Part shown: positions 23,461 through 38,400 of the stretch, in pieces
How positions within the stretch are numbered: position 1 is the first letter of the stretch
How the letters are laid out: each line of letters begins with the position of its first letter
Source: Sclerurus mexicanus
Lineage: Eukaryota > Chordata > Aves > Passeriformes > Furnariidae
Reading direction: 5' to 3'
Length of the DNA stretch: 64,000 nt
NCBI GenBank assembly: GCA_013396755.1
Contig: VWZF01001846.1
Location: 124,001 to 188,000, forward strand
Translations under genes and position numbers: made by a program
Notes under the pieces: model-generated
Told to the model about the DNA's origin: nothing
What the model saw: the letters and a program-made list of their open reading frames with translations, nothing else
Database searches by the model: none

Positions 23461-24769
23461 GTTGACAGTTTTATTTCTATATCTTCATTTCTCTGATAAG
23501 AAAGTATCTTGCTAAAAGCAAAAAACATTGACTACTTAACTAGAAGTTCACCCATCCCAGCTGCAGTAAAGGCTCTGTCTGTTTGAACAATTTTTCAACA
23601 TCCATGGACAGATCAGCCCTATTGAACATGTTGTAGGTATCCGTAATAAGTCTGACATGCTTACAGTTTGAAATAATTTGTTCATATTCATTTGCCATCT
23701 GTGTTGGACACTTACAGTTACTCTGTGTGCCCAAACTAAACTGGAGTCAGGGGATATGTCTACAGTAACAAGTAATGCAGATAAATAGGACTGGGCTTAC
23801 AAAGTGAAGCAGCTGGTAGCGAAGATGTGATATATATATACAATAAGTATTTCAAAGCAATTTTACTTTGAACTGTACATCCATCAGCTGTTCAGGTGCC
23901 AGGCAAACACTTGGATTTGTCTTTGCAGTAAGTTCCATCCAAAGTATGAGCTGAGGGCAACATAGATATCTGTTCCAAAACTCCCTTCTAAATGAAATTG
24001 AAATTTACTCTTTAGACGCCCCTACTTGCACCTATCTAAAAAAGACCATTGAAAAGTAGCGAGTAATACCTGATGATTAGGAAGAAGAGAATGTATGTTT
24101 TCTGTGTTGTTTTCCTCTGGTTTTGACTTTTATGGAAATGTATTAGTCAACTAAATGTTCCATTGGCAGTAACACTGGATTATGGATTAACTCCATAACA
24201 GAAGCAGGTACTGGAGCTGAGTTTCTATAGTGCCACCTTCTAAGAGGAAGGAACAATTGGATAATTGCAACTGTACTGCTTCACAAACCAGATCAGGCAC
24301 ATCTTTTAAAAACTAGACTGCAACTAGGGTTATTGGAAACAATATGTTTTACATCCAGGGATGAATAGTACATTCTATGAATAGCTTTTTTTGTAAGTAA
24401 ACTTTGTAACACCAAAAGTAACTCTCTCAAGCACAAACTTGATAATACAGAAAAACATGTTTCAGTGTCAAATATCTGTTCCCTCAAATTCCTGTATCTC
24501 TGAGAAACTGGAGATCTCTTTTACTGTGTACTTCTATAGCATTTTAATGTCCTTATACCCATTGAGTACATCTCATACTAAAAGCAGTATGCTTCTTATG
24601 ACATAAAAGTGATACTAAGTGGAAACTGAGGTCTTGTGTTTGTTTAAGCTACTTGATTTAGGACTATTCAGTAGAAGAGAAATAAGTAACAAAGAAATTT
24701 ATAATTAAACATATGTATACACACACCGAAAAGAAATTACAACAGTGACAATAATGATCAGACCTCTTC
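23461..24769. other. AT-rich unique sequence
   Basis: No gene or repeat recognised. Two 64-codon minus-strand frames carry no motif. Confidence 0.5.
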
Positions 24770-25256
24770 AGTCACTAATGCATGCAATATAAAGGAACTA
24801 CCCATACATGGACTTGAAGACGGCTTGAACATGTGGAAACAAAAATAACAGAGTATTAGGGGTTGTTTGAGTGGGGTCTGTGGAATGTCTGAAATGGGAT
24901 GTTTAGGGTAAAGTTCAAAGATGGGGAAAAGGAGGCATTGCGTGAGATCAGGGAAGAACAAGTGTGGGAATACAAAGAGCAGAGGGCATAAAAGGGGCCA
25001 GTTGCATGTCAAAAGGGCCTGTTGGTACACTCCCAGTCTCTGCTATCTTTTTATTATATAAATCCTGTTTTCTTAACTATTTTTTCGCCTGTGCAATTTC
25101 ACTCTCTGTGTCCCTGCAAGTAAAAAAAAAAACAAACAACCAATCAGCTGTGTCTCTCAGCCTGGATGGGGACTCGTGGTATCAGATTGGGCTCCAGTAA
25201 CCAGGAAGTTGGGAGTCTTGGTCTGAAAGCACTGGAGGAGGCAGACACTCCTAACA
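24770..25256 (+). mobile_element. LTR-like block
   Basis: A GC-richer block with a purine-rich U3-like part, CATAAAAGGGG near 24987 as a possible TATA element, TATATAAATCC near 25056, a pyrimidine-rich stretch, and an end near GACACTCCTAACA. The words ATAAAAGGGGCCAGTTG and CATGTCAAAAGGGCC are shared, with changes, with the block at 55840-56230, so both probably come from one LTR family. The left edge is uncertain. No retroviral genes adjoin. Confidence 0.5.
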
Positions 25257-28200
25257 TGCCTTAAGAGTCCAAATCCCAAAATTCTTTGTTATGAATGTTA
25301 ACTATTTTGAAACTCAAATACTATTCTGGTAGAGTTGCATTTTTAACACAATGTGTTACACTTAGAGTTTCCAAATAGGAATATTCAGTTTTCCTTCTCA
25401 AACCTTTATAAATACAGGGGGATTATCATTCTATGACAAGGATTTATAAAGAAAAAAAAATGAAAAGTCAGCAAAATTACTATTTCTGTATTTATTTTAT
25501 TTACATAGGAAAGAAAAACCTGAAAGCTGGCTTCAAAACTCAAAGATAACAAAAGTTAACCGTAGTGGATTGGGATGAGGTACCTTTCCTTCAAAGCAGA
25601 AGGAAAAAAAATATTTCCATCCCCTATTAAATCCTGTTGCAACCTTAATATATTTATATTTAAATAAAGGACACAACTTCAAGTATCATAGCATTATGTA
25701 CACACTCAAAAACATTAAGATAACAGCAAAATTTAACAGATGTGTTCCTTGCGGAACAGCAAAAGTGCCTTCATCCCATAAAACTGTAGGTCTTAATATT
25801 AATTCCACATTCTGCTAATTTTTGGAATTCTGCATTAATTTTTTCCCATTTCCACCATGACCAGCACACTCCCCTTCCTCAGAAAGGCCTTATTTTTCCT
25901 GCCAAAACATGACTTTCACGAGTTTTGCCAGTAGCAAGGATTATTTTCCCCAAACTCTCATGGTAAACTAGAAATGGGCAAACCTGTAAAGGGGCTTGGA
26001 AATACAACTGAGATAAACAATTTATCTGAAACTTTTCTTAGTGTCCTGGGGCCTTCAGTGTGTGTTTATCTTTCAGCATTCCACCATATGTTTGGAGAAT
26101 TAACACTTTATTGCGCCACATAGGAAGAATCAAAGGAAAGCTAGTTCCAGAAGTCATATTGTCTCGGGGAAGACTGGAAACATGAACAGTTTGAATTGTG
26201 TCAGTACAGGAAAGAAAATAATTTGTTGCCCAGTATTTTGGTTTTTTGGTTTTTAATAAATCTGCTCCTCACTTGGGAATCATCCAGCTTTATTACCTAC
26301 CAAACAAGGGTGTTGCATCAGTCCATGTATGTCTCTATTTCAAATGTTTTAGAGAAGCACTTGAAGACACTAGGAGCAGGTTTCAGTCCCTGTTACATTG
26401 ACAGTGCAGCTTTATTCTAAAAACTATTTCTTTTTGCATCTGTGTAAGACAAAGACTCATTACTACCCTAATTTTATTTCAGTTGTGTAACACTGAAATG
26501 TCTTAGAAAAGGGAAGGTTATCTGATGTTAGAGCCTGGGTTGCTGGTGAGTAATCATAGCTTTAACACTCTTTCCTTCTTGATCTTTAAAGCTTTTATTT
26601 CTTCTCCCTCCATTCTGTGCCCTTCTCTTTCTCTGCTAACTAGGAAATGAGCCTTATCGAATTGCTCTGTGGTCAGAGTTCTAGAAAAAATGTAGTAAAA
26701 GCTATTGCATTTATTACATTCCCTGTCCCAAAGAGGTATTTTATACCAACATCATGGCGACTGACAAGTACCACTCATTCAATACCTAACATTCTTAATC
26801 CCAGACCCCAAAAGTATTTTTTTCCATTTGTTCCATTGTATCTAATTTTTCTCAGTCTTTTAACAGTGCTCTCTGAAACAATAATGTATCTTAATTTGCG
26901 TTTCAGACATGGTTGTTATTCTGCTGATATATTTCAAAATCTTTTTTCTTTTTTTTTTTTTTAATCAGAAACAGGATTAACTGAAGAAAATAGTTTTGCC
27001 ATAATTGAGGCAATGGAAACAGTCTGCAGGTATCACATTAATAACAATTGCAGAACTGATTGCAAAGACTACTCCGTGATACGGGTGGGGCGTTTTTTTG
27101 GTAGATTTGCTGAAAATAAACACAGATCATACTTATAGAATCTCCATTAATGATTTTCCCAGTTTAGATATTAGCTCAGTAATGATGAGACAGATACTGA
27201 ACAACAAGCAAAAACATACATTCTAGAAATAGATTCTAAGACTCTAAGTTTACTAATTTACATTGTTTCCTGTGTGCCCCTTAACAATTACAAAATGCAT
27301 AAGGCTGTGATTTCTTCTCTCTACCTGTATGGACAGTTCATCTCATTACAGTAGTAGCTTGCCAGATTTCCAGTGCAATTTCATAAATTTCCAGGGCTTT
27401 CACAGTCAAGAAAGAAAAATAAGATCTTGCATTTTAACTGATTAAATTGTACTCTGTATTTCAACAAGTGAATACAAGCAGAATTTGTATTTCTATCATT
27501 TTGTCCACTGAAGCAGCCCTATGAAAGCTCTCAAAGCAGTTGAATCAGACTAATGATTCTCAGAAATATGGATTTATCACTGGTGCCTGTCCTCTTGGGA
27601 TCAACCTCAGTCTTTTAGATTGATTTGCTTCTCAGAAAACAACTGACCATGACTGTTGAGCATAGTTCCTCTTACCTAAAGGTAAACTTATAAATACTAA
27701 AGGTGAAGGGGAGATACAGCATCATTCGTAACTACTGAAAATCTCAATATGTTTTAGAAAGAAATTCTTCAAGACTTGATTATCAGCTGTAGAAAAAACA
27801 TAGTTGAGTAAAGAGGTTATTCAATAGGTCACAAAAGACATGCAGTGAAACAATAGGCTGAGAAGGGCAATCACTGTTAAGTGCACAGTTCTCACAAGAA
27901 GGACCTGAGCCTACAAATTATGTAATTTTAGTTGCTAACTTCTTTTCTTTTTTTTCCTGCTGCCTGCAAATGACTTAAGGCAGAGACTATGTGTTCTTAT
28001 TTGGACAAATCTGGCCACAGCAAGGCTTAATAAAGGAACTGCTGGAACAATAGAATCTCATAAAAGTAACTTTTAAAATTAACAGTTAAGATTAATTTGA
28101 AAAGAGGAAACAGTTATGTGTTAGGCTGATTACACAAAAAGGTTTTCTGTGTAATTTAGATAAATGTTTTCCTGGCAATGAAACTGAATATAAAAGTATT

Positions 28201-31017
28201 AATTATTCACAATGCAATAATTAAGAAATTGGGTAAATGTAATCACATTGCACAGCCAAATGAAATTAACAGATGTCATCAAGAGGAATAAGATAATAAC
28301 ATATTATTAAATAGGGAAAAATCAGGAAAAAATAAATGCATAAAGATCTAGTAATCCTACTGTTTTTAAGACGAATGTTACCTTAAAGAGGACCAAAGGG
28401 AGTAGAACATTATTGCACTGTGTGCTTGTACGCATGCTAAATTGTTAAAATTTCTGAACAGGAAGACATTTAAAAACTGAGTCCAGTTCCTATACCTTGC
28501 TATGCTTTTTCTCTCACAAATAAGAGCATGTATGTGAATAAAATGATCTGAATAATTTTGTAAATAGTTTGAATTCACAAAAGAGATTTGACATCAACCA
28601 CACTCAGGAATTTTTGAAAGACGATATTTCATCTACAAGCAGTGCTTTCTGTCTTAGAACTTGCCCTCCCTGAAAGACATATGGATTTGGGGTTCTTGCT
28701 TCCTCTGAGCACCAAATCACAATTTTTTAGACTCACACCAAAAATATGCAGTGTTAAAGGTGCTTGTTAATGGATATGGGGTGTGGATTATTAGCAGGTA
28801 TGACTAGTTCAACAATATAATCTGAGTAACTGAGTTATGCTGTTACTATGAATCAACCTTTGGAAAATTCCACATTCCTTTTCTTTTTAAATGTGCATAT
28901 TTGTGCAAGAAAAAGCATATCATAGATACATACAAAACAAAATTGTTTTTCAAAGTTATTCAGGTAAATCCAAATATATAACAAATTTTAATTGTGCAGA
29001 TATTATGTTGCAGAATTATGTCCATGCTTTGACCTGAAAAGCATAGGACTATTCCAAAGTTCTTCAAATATTAGTTTTAACTTAGCATACATCTTTACAG
29101 TATTTTATGCAAGCTTTGCTTACTGCAGAAAAGTGGAAATGTAAAAAAGAGTTTAAGGAGCTCTCTCTGCAGCTCTCTTCTCCTTTTGACTTTTCCAGTC
29201 TGCAAAACAAGTAAAGAATCATCATGTCTTATGCCAGGTGAGGAGATAAAACCACCCTCACTGTTTCACTATATTCAATTTAAATAGACATAAACCCAAG
29301 CAAGAACATATTATATACTAAGCAAAGATAAAGAAAGATAAGAAAATAACTGATTTCAAAATCAATTTTCAGTTATAAAAACAAATGTAGTAGTGCTAAC
29401 TAAAAGAGTCAGCATCATTTTTCAGTGAATTGAAGAATCAGACATGCTTTCTGAGCAGAATGTATTATTTTATTCTGAAAAAAGTGTTTCATTTATTTGG
29501 AACATATAAATTCTTTTCAGCATTTAAGAAATAGGTTATTTCAAAATGAAAAAGTGAAGTTAAAGAAAAAAATTATACAGATATCAGAACTTGTCATCAA
29601 AGAATTCAAATAAGAAATTACACTTTCATCATAGAAAGTCATGAGAAAAAAAAAAGTCTCAAAAGAACTATTAAATGCTTGATAGTTTTCCAAATTTTGG
29701 GTTCATAGAAAAAAACCCTATTGTGTACATGGTATCTGTATATTTTTGGGGTTTTTTGAATGAAAGGTAAAAACCTCTGTAATGTGAAGAAAAAATATTC
29801 AAGCTCTCCAATTTGTTCAGCTATGTAATCAGACGTCAGATTGAAGAATATTTTACATAACAGTTGTCATTCAATATGCTGATTATTCTCTTCTTTCAGA
29901 TATTTATGAAGTCCTATTGCAAACCAACATGAAATTAGATAAAATTGTTTCATGGTTTATTGCCTGTGTTTGCAGTTGCAGAAGTAAAAACTGTGGAAAT
30001 GTTCCACTGTATTTACTGAAACATACATGTATGTGTGTATAACTAAATATAGAAATATATATACCATGTACAATAATATCATGTATTATTTAATACACTT
30101 TCTACAATAATATCAAATATATTTTAATCTTGGACCAACTTGTGTAGGACTGTAAATTATGCTACATTGTCTGTTATGGGTCACTATTACGAAAATAGAT
30201 TATACATAACCTCAATTTTATAGAATTAGCTGCATGGTGAAATTCTAGTTCACAGGAGGTCAAACTATATGCTAATAATTTTCTATTCCCACAAAAGTTT
30301 TTGATTCAGTGGGCTGGCATTAATCAAATAATAAGTGAAGATGAGGTTAATCAGGACTGTATAAAACAGTTTTTAAAAAATTCTGAGCACTGTGAAGAAA
30401 TACAAGAACATTCTGGGTAGTTGGATATACCATGTGTTAAAGATTATACAAATTTCAATCGATTGGCCTATTTTACACAGTTACCTTAAACTAGAAAACA
30501 TTTTCTTTATGTTCATGACTTATCCCTACTAATTATAGAAGGAGTTCAGCAAACCTTTCTCAGAAGTCAAGAACTACCATGCAGAGAAACCAAAAATCAT
30601 CTTGTAATGTACCTAACCTCAATGCTGACAGTTTTATATTAAAAATCCATTTGGAAAAGTTCTTTCTGTTTGCGGTTCAGACATGGGGTAACTACTTTGC
30701 TGAAACAACACCTGTAAAAGTAAATGAGCAATTCTGGGTTTAGATGAGACTTTTAAACATATATTTTAAATTTATCCTTAAGTAAGTATTTTTTATTTTT
30801 TTTTTATGTCAGCAGAGTAATTTAACTCTAATTTCTTGATCTGCATGCTATAACTACTTTTGCCATAATTCCTACATTTCCTTCAACGTAGTCAACATTG
30901 GCTTTAATAAAATGATAACTCAAAATGTAGTAATTTCATACTACTAGAATTATTTCAAAATATAACCTCTGGGTGTCATAGTTCAATACTCTGATTCTTT
31001 TCGTTTTTTTCACATTA
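25257..31017. other. Long AT-rich unique stretch
   Basis: Nearly 6 kb with no gene, RNA or repeat recognised. Open frames are at most 105 codons (26647-26964), and that one ends in a poly-T run that gives a string of phenylalanines. This could be intronic or intergenic; no splice-flanked exon was found. Confidence 0.5.
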
Positions 31018-31275
31018 GAATTTATTTCTTTGCAGATGACTGACATTACATGGAGTTTTAATTTCGAGAAGTGATTCAGCAATATACTGAATTCTAAACA
31101 CAAGGACAATACAGCAATTTCAATGTACAGTTGTATCACAGTACAAACCTGATTACCCTTACCAGTCTCTACATGCTCTCTGTCACAACTGAGCATCCCC
31201 AGTCCTTGGAAAAGACTGCATGGGTTAAAACCAGCTCAATTTCTTTGCTCTCTTCAAAGTTCTCTCTGTTGTTTG
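31018..31275 (+). repeat. Unassigned dispersed repeat, copy A
   Basis: Shares a collinear series of words with 43258-43495 in the same orientation: GACATTACA, ACACAAG, CAATACAGCAATT, GTACAGTTG/ATACAGTTG, TTACCAGTCTC, CATGG/CATAGG and CCAGCTCAA/TCAGCTCAA. Similarity is moderate and ends at TTCAA(A/G)GTTC. Nothing similar flanks the two copies. It may be part of an LTR, but I do not know the family. A minus-strand frame of 86 codons across it is not convincing. Confidence 0.8.
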
Positions 31276-33287
31276 TTTGTTTTTTATACACTATGTTGGG
31301 CTGAGACACACATAGCTCTGAAAATCCACGAATTGCATTTCGAATCTAGTATACCAATAATTAAATAAGAAAAAGAAAATACGTGAAAATTAACCATTTT
31401 AAATGTCAGGCATAAATAAATGAGGAGCATCATATCAGTTTTACAATAAAGTTCCTTCTTTTTTGTCGTATTATTTACAAACACAAGCTATCCTTGTTGA
31501 ACTGATCCATATGGCCTTCTCTTCTTTCAAATCCAGTTAGGATGTAGTCCTTCCACAAAACTATATACAAGACTAGACTGAGGTGGCATGAATATATTTT
31601 CTGTGTGCTGCTTAATTCTTATTTCATATGGACCCCACTCTACCTATGTTGACTGTTGTGGGAACAGATTAATGACAGATTAATTAACATATGTTCCTAG
31701 CACTGTCCTGACAATTTGGATTCTTGGTTTCCCTGACATATACCTTTCTTATCCTCTTCAGGTTTTGATATCTGAGTTACTAATTCAAATAGGAAAAAAA
31801 GAGTAATAAGTTGTCAAAAACATTTTGAGTACTAAACCTTATCAACATGCTATGGAAAAGAGCATGCCTGCTTAGTAGAATGATTACTACAGTTTTAACA
31901 GTCCCCCTCTTGCACAACTGGTCTGTGTATATATGTGTGTATATATATATAGATATATGCAGCCATTTAATTTCACCAGTTACTTAAATAATTTCCAAAC
32001 TAACTATATATTGATTCACTTGACTAGGTTGATTCCAAAGAAGCAATTACCGACAATTGAATAAATTATACACATTTTCAAAATATTTGTCTAGCCAAGT
32101 ACATAGTTAATGAGGAAAATAAAAAGCATATTTAAAATTACATACCTGTTTGAAAGACTACCTATCACTTCCATACCCTGCATGACCACATAGATACATT
32201 TTGACATCATCAGTATTTGTTTTCTTCAATTAAATCTGATATATGTAGAATACTCTGGAGAATTTTTTTTAATTATTATTATTTATACTGAAATTGTGTT
32301 GCTGTAGCTGAATATGAAAATTTATATTCACCAATTCTGACTCTTGCTGGACAAAACTTTAAGGAATACACAATATAAAAACTGCATAAAGCCTTCAAAG
32401 TTCATTTGCCTGAACTTAATATTACTTACCATGTAAAGGGAGCTACACAATCTTAGTAAAGTCCAGGTGGCACAAAATAACTCAAAACATGAGCTTCTCT
32501 ATCACCTACTTGTCATCTTCAGCTGGAGGGCACTCAACCACTTGAATTGCTAAGAAATAATCATCAACTATTCCAGTCTTCACCTGCTTTACACTCTCCA
32601 CTGCCAGTGCACAGAATAGAGTTCAATCGTAATTACAATGAGGCAAGGGGAAAATTACTCTGTAGCTTGCTATTTGGGATACTTACATAAGAGTGGTGCA
32701 ATAGGATTCTGACCCTTGTTTCTAGGACTGCTTCTTTAGTTTGTTTAATTAGTTATGTAAAATACATAAGCACTACTGGGGGCAGGGAGCATAAACCATG
32801 CAAGTATACTTATCAGTAATTTGAGCAAGTATATACTCTTGAGAGTGCTCCTAGACTATAGAAGCATTCTTCATTTTCACTTCTTTTCTAAACAAAGGTT
32901 CATGAGGTCTTCTCTGTTCCACAAACACTTTATCACAACGAGAGAAGAAAGCTGCCTGATAAACATGGCAACTTTAAGGATCTCTTACTCCAGGTCCCAA
33001 CTAAAGTAGGCTCATCTGGTACAGCTCAGCGAGCCGATGCAACTGGACACCTTTCTGTCCCTAAAACATCCCACAGTCAGGTGACTGCTGCCACGTGACA
33101 TGAGTTGCCACTGGTAGTTTTATTCAGGATCAGTCACCATAGGCAAACAAACAAATTCCATTGGGAATACATAATCCAAGAAGATTAAATAAAGTCTTGA
33201 TTTTCTGGGCTTCTGTTTGTAGTAAAGAGGATTTCTAAATATTTTTCATCAATTTGACTTTTCCTCTAAAATATTTTAAGACAAAAG
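31276..33287. other. AT-rich unique sequence
   Basis: No gene recognised. A short TATATG microsatellite lies near 31926-31960. Confidence 0.5.
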
Positions 33288-33480
33288 AATCACAGAATCA
33301 TTAAGGTTGGAAAAGACCTCTAAGATTATTGAGACCAACCATCAACGTAGCACTAGCACATTCATCACTAAACCATATCACCATGTGCCATATCCAAATG
33401 CATCTTGATTACTTCCAGGAGTGGTGATTCCACCACTTCCCGGGGCAGCCTATTCCATTGCCTAACCATCACTAGTGTTT
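33288..33480 (-). mobile_element. CR1 LINE 3' fragment
   Basis: AATCACAGAATCATTAAGG, GGTTGGAAAAGACCTCTAAG, AGACCAACCATCAACGTAGC and CCACTTCCCGGGGCAGCCT follow the antisense 3' end of a common avian CR1 subfamily. About 190 bp remain. Confidence 0.85.
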
Positions 33481-33791
33481 ATTGATTGAAATCTCATTCA
33501 ATATGGATATAGTTTTTGATGTTTAAAAATCCATTAAATTAAATTTTATCATTTTTGGAAAGAAAATAAAAATTATGAGGTTTTTTCCTAAATTTGTTTC
33601 ATCATGTGTTTTTTTTCAGAACTCATAATTTTCCAGAATGCCATCCTTAACCCCACAAATTCTATTCAATAAACTATTAAAAATACCTTTTACATAATTG
33701 CCAAAAATACAAGATTCAACATTTACACATGTAAAGCTACATCTTACCTGCCTGGTCACCAGAATGTCAACAAATTGCAAACTCTAAGAGG

Positions 33792-33847
33792 AATAAAATA
33801 AAATAAAATAAAATAAAATAAAATAAAATAAAATAAAATAAAATAAA
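33792..33847 (+). repeat. (AAATA)n microsatellite, about 11 copies
   Basis: Nearly perfect pentanucleotide array ending in a short A run. Likely polymorphic in length. It does not clearly mark the tail of a retroelement, since no element precedes it. Confidence 0.95.
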
Positions 33848-35371
33848 AAAGTTACAGTTCTGTTAACTCACAGTTGTGATAAAAGAATACACAGTGCTAT
33901 GATTTAATGTTCTTGACAAGTTGTAATTTAGTGAAAACGCCAGATGTACTTATGGAGTTTTTTAATTGTCTTTACTGTTTTCTTCTATTGCATTAATATG
34001 CAGATATTCAGCCTCTAAGGGTCACTATAGCCTGGGAGTGGCTGTAACTTCCTTGTCTCTCTTTCTCTTAGAGAATAAAGCAGAAATAACAAAAGAGTTT
34101 TGAAAGTACACATACAAATGTAAACTGGAAATAATTTTTTTTATCTCTTCTAAATTAAGTGCTTGGAATGTAGTTTGATTTTCCATAATCAAATTTCTCT
34201 CATTCCAAAAAAAAAAAATTGATTGCATTTATAAAAATAAATGCCAGACCAAGCTTGAGTTTACAAACTGTAATGCCTTGTGCCATGATTGCAATTTAGA
34301 GTGATATGTTGCCACTTCTAATTAGTTTGCATTGGCAGCTGTGGGTTTTTTTAGAATTACAAGTTAATTTGGGCAATATCCAGAATAAATAAAGTGATTT
34401 AAAAATGTTCCTGCATTTATTGTACTGGAATGATTGGAAGCTTTTTTAGCTTTAATGCTCCAGAATTATTTTATGTAACAGCAAGAGGTGTGTAGACTTC
34501 AAACTAAACTGCTCCTTTGATGTAACTTTTTAGAAACCTACATAAAAGAGATAGTTTGTTTTAATTACTGAGGGAAATGAATGAGTTCATGGGATGAGTA
34601 AAAACCCTGTAAAAAGACTTACTTAAAGCTAGAGGTTAGACAACAATTAATAGAATATCTATTTAAGGTTTTGGTTTGATACAGTTTTTCAGTTTCCCAA
34701 AAACTATAAGATTCAAATTGCACCTGAAGCCTCAGAGGTTTTTTCCCTTACTTCTTCCATTCCAATAAGTGTATTTTACATTAAAGTTTGAATTGGAAAA
34801 TTTGTCCTTCTGGTTTGAAATGGAAAAAAAAAAATGTTCCCTATAATTCATTAAAAAATTCTCTCTTTACTTTGGTCTAAATACAAACTGAGAAAAAAAT
34901 ATCTGTTTAGTTAAATATGCATAAACTAGGCATTCTTTGAAAAGAGTGGCAGTTGGCCAGAGAGTTATTTTAACTAGAAGTGAGGAAAGAGAAAGAGACA
35001 GAAAATTAAGGAGAAGAGAGAGAGAGGAGAGGAGGAGTTGTGCAGCCTAAGAAAAAGAGAATTATTTGTGTCTTGAAGTTTTGCTATATAGAAATAAATA
35101 ACTGGGGGAAAGAAGACACATAATAAAAGACCACATATAGAGGAGGTTCTATCAGTTTCAGGATTCAACGGATTTTTAAATTCTGGTTTCAAATCTCATC
35201 TTTGAAAGATGAGCTGTCAGTGCAATGAACTTATTTCTCACTAAATGTTGTTTTCACTAGGTTTTGGAGTGTATTAACTCTCTCACATAAAGCAAACTGA
35301 TCAAACAACTCCTCTTTCTCATCAGGAAGATAAGCTAGCATGTAGTCACCATTTGTTTTATAACTACCAAA

Positions 35372-35401
35372 ATATACATCACAAAATGGAGTGATGTATA
35401 T
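35372..35401. repeat. Perfect 11-bp inverted repeat, 8-base loop
   Basis: ATATACATCAC (35372-35382) and GTGATGTATAT (35391-35401) are exact complements around the loop AAAATGGA. No surrounding gene explains it. Confidence 0.8.
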
Positions 35402-38400
35402 CACTCATGTTGGTAAAGCTTATCTCAATCTAATGTGAATGGTTTTCCCCCAGATAGTGACTATAATTACTATAGCAACTATTATTGAAAACTTTGTATA
35501 TGAAATTATAACAATTTGTGCTCTGGAAGGCAACTGTTTTAATATTTATTCGTTTCACTGAGCATAAAATAATAAAAAGTAGTTGAAAATACATATGTTT
35601 ATAGGTATGTCTCTGGATACTAATTGTGAAGAACTATGTAAAAAGGAAAAAAAAACAACCAATATGTTAGTGAGTTGAAGTTTAAAGTTAAAATTACTAT
35701 AGCTATCTGAAATCTATATTGATGAGTTCTGGGCTGTTATTCTTGTCATTTCAGGATTCTATTAGCTCTGAATTTTAACGTGTGTGTATGTATTCATGTA
35801 AAGTATATATACTGAAATGTTTTATTGCCATTATTTGACTTCTATGTACTATCATTCCTTAAAAAATAATGAAGCTGGAGATAGATTCCAGATCCTTATA
35901 TAAATTCTGCCACTTCTTTAATTTATTTTGTGTGATTTATCTGTCCCAAGGGAGTTAGTTTTCTTCTCATGTCTTCTGCCTCCAGCTGGGGAGAGTTGGA
36001 GAGAAACAGTAGAGATCAATATTTGAAATTCCATGAAATCAACTGAAGAAAATAATGGAACATCAACAACAAACCAACAAAATCAACAAAATAAAACACA
36101 GAGAAATAGGATGAGTTACTTATCCATGGGGAAATGAAGACTATTAAATGTTCCAGTCTCTCAATACCCTGATGTTCCTTGACAAGCCCAAACTACAGGT
36201 CAAATTCATGTCATTCATTACACAGTGTAAAACTGATGGTTTAGTAAACACATTTCAAGGTTGTGTTTTGCTTATTGTCAGCCTAAAACAAGAGTTTTCC
36301 CTTTCTCAAACCAAATTCTACATTTAGATTACAACTTTGATTTTCTTCTAACCCTTCAGATTTTAATACACAACATTGCTTTAGAAAACACCTGTTTAGG
36401 CATACACTATGGCAATTTAATAAGGAAAAAAATACTAGAAGACACAAATCCCCCTCCTTCACATCTAGGTTTTAATTTTGCAATTTTCCTTATTTTTCAC
36501 CTACCGTGGTAACTAAAGCAGTGTAGTGTGATCCACAAATCATTAAAATAAGTAGACATCTATCCATTGAATGTAGATAACATTTTGTAAGGACAAGAAG
36601 AAACAGAATAATCAAGGTGACAAAATCAAGGAAAGGAAGGTGGTTTACTTCTCCTTAGTTTACTTCTTACTGTAAAAATCCCTATGGTTCATTGAATATT
36701 TTAGGGTGATAGGAGTGATTCAATTCTTGAATAGAGCTTGTTAGTATATTGATTTGAATATATTTTTGCAGTCAGGTACTATCACCAGCAATTCTCTAAC
36801 CTTAAGCTGTCACAGTTTTGTTAATAGGAGTGTTATTCTGTAAACTGCTAATGTGAGTCTTTCAAGGACACTAGCAGTCGCTGGCAGTGGGTAAAGATAT
36901 GGAAGCCTGAGATGGGGTTCCACTGGCACGTGACCCTGAACAAGTCAGTCAATGACTCCAGACTAATGAACTGCTCAGTGAAGGGTCCCCATAACAGGAC
37001 ATTGACAGACTGGTAGGACACAAGGATTTTCGCTTTCCTGGGGTGCTGACAGACTAATCAGGCACAAACAATTAGAGAAAATCTTCCCTTTTCAACTGAC
37101 ACTGACTTTATTCACACATAATTTGTGTAATACTGATTTATTCTCAGACTGACTCCTTCTGCACCTTCAGTGTTTTATGAGCCTTTATAAGCAGCATCCA
37201 TATACATCAACACACAATTTCTAAAAGATATCTAGTATTTTTTATATTTTTCATTCTGCTGATATCTGTAATAGTTCATACTGACATAAAACTATAAAAA
37301 GGCAATTTGCTTGTTCCCCTGAAATGTAAAGAGTCATCCTAGTAAGTAAGTTAATAACATATTCTAGCTAACAGTGATAATCACAGAATATCTGCTTAGA
37401 TTCATGGGGTGCAAATAATATGCAGCTGTCAGGTTTTAAATGCTTATTTCTCACACAGCTTTCTTATTTTTGAAACATCAAGCAAGCATCCCCTTTACTT
37501 GCACACAGATTTAATTTAGAATAGTTTGGAAATACCAGAGTGACTGCTGCAAGGATTCTTGCTCATCAGCTATCTTTCATTAATGTGCTGGCATATTCTC
37601 ATATCATAAAGTACTCTAGAAAGAGCTGGAAAAGTAGGATCTCGCTGACTGTTCTGCCTAAATATTAGGATCTTATGGTTTCTAACTTGAAAGATTGATA
37701 CCTTTTTGCTTAATTTTTTTCCAGTTTGTTTCTCTGTTCTAGAAACATCTCTCCTTCTAGGGACACATGATTAAATGGAACTATCTTATCTGAAAGCAGT
37801 AGAGACAGTAACCAATTTGAGTTTTGACATTTAGAGATTGATGGAAGAGAAAATAACATAGGTATAAAATTTGGGCAGTGATGAAATAGTATGACTGAAG
37901 CCAATTACTTAGGAGACAACATTTGTGCTAGTGATGGAGAAAGCTTTACTTTAAGCCACAGAAAACAAATGTGCTTTATAGATGATAATGACATCTCATG
38001 TAGAAGAACTACTTTCATTTCTAGAATATTTAGCTATAAGGTAACTTCTTTTTCCTTAAAATAAATTAACATGGCCATTATTAAAAAGAACTGAGATGAC
38101 GGGGAGTGGGAGAGGAAGCAGAAGGAATAACTTTGTTGCTAAAAATAGTGTTTTGGGAAGAACTCTGTTTTAGAGTAGGTAATATTTCTAATGTAACATT
38201 TTTAATTTTCATAAAGTACCATTATAATGCTGAGTTTAGTTCTGGCTCTTGAAAAGAGCAATGTTCTTTAGTTGAAAGCTTTTATTGGTTGTCTGAGTTT
38301 CTCCCTGGAGTGACCTATTTGGGAGTAGCCACATTAACTTGAATTACATGCTTACTAGGGCAGAGTTTGAAAATTGGTCTCTACGTTTTTAGAAAAGAAA

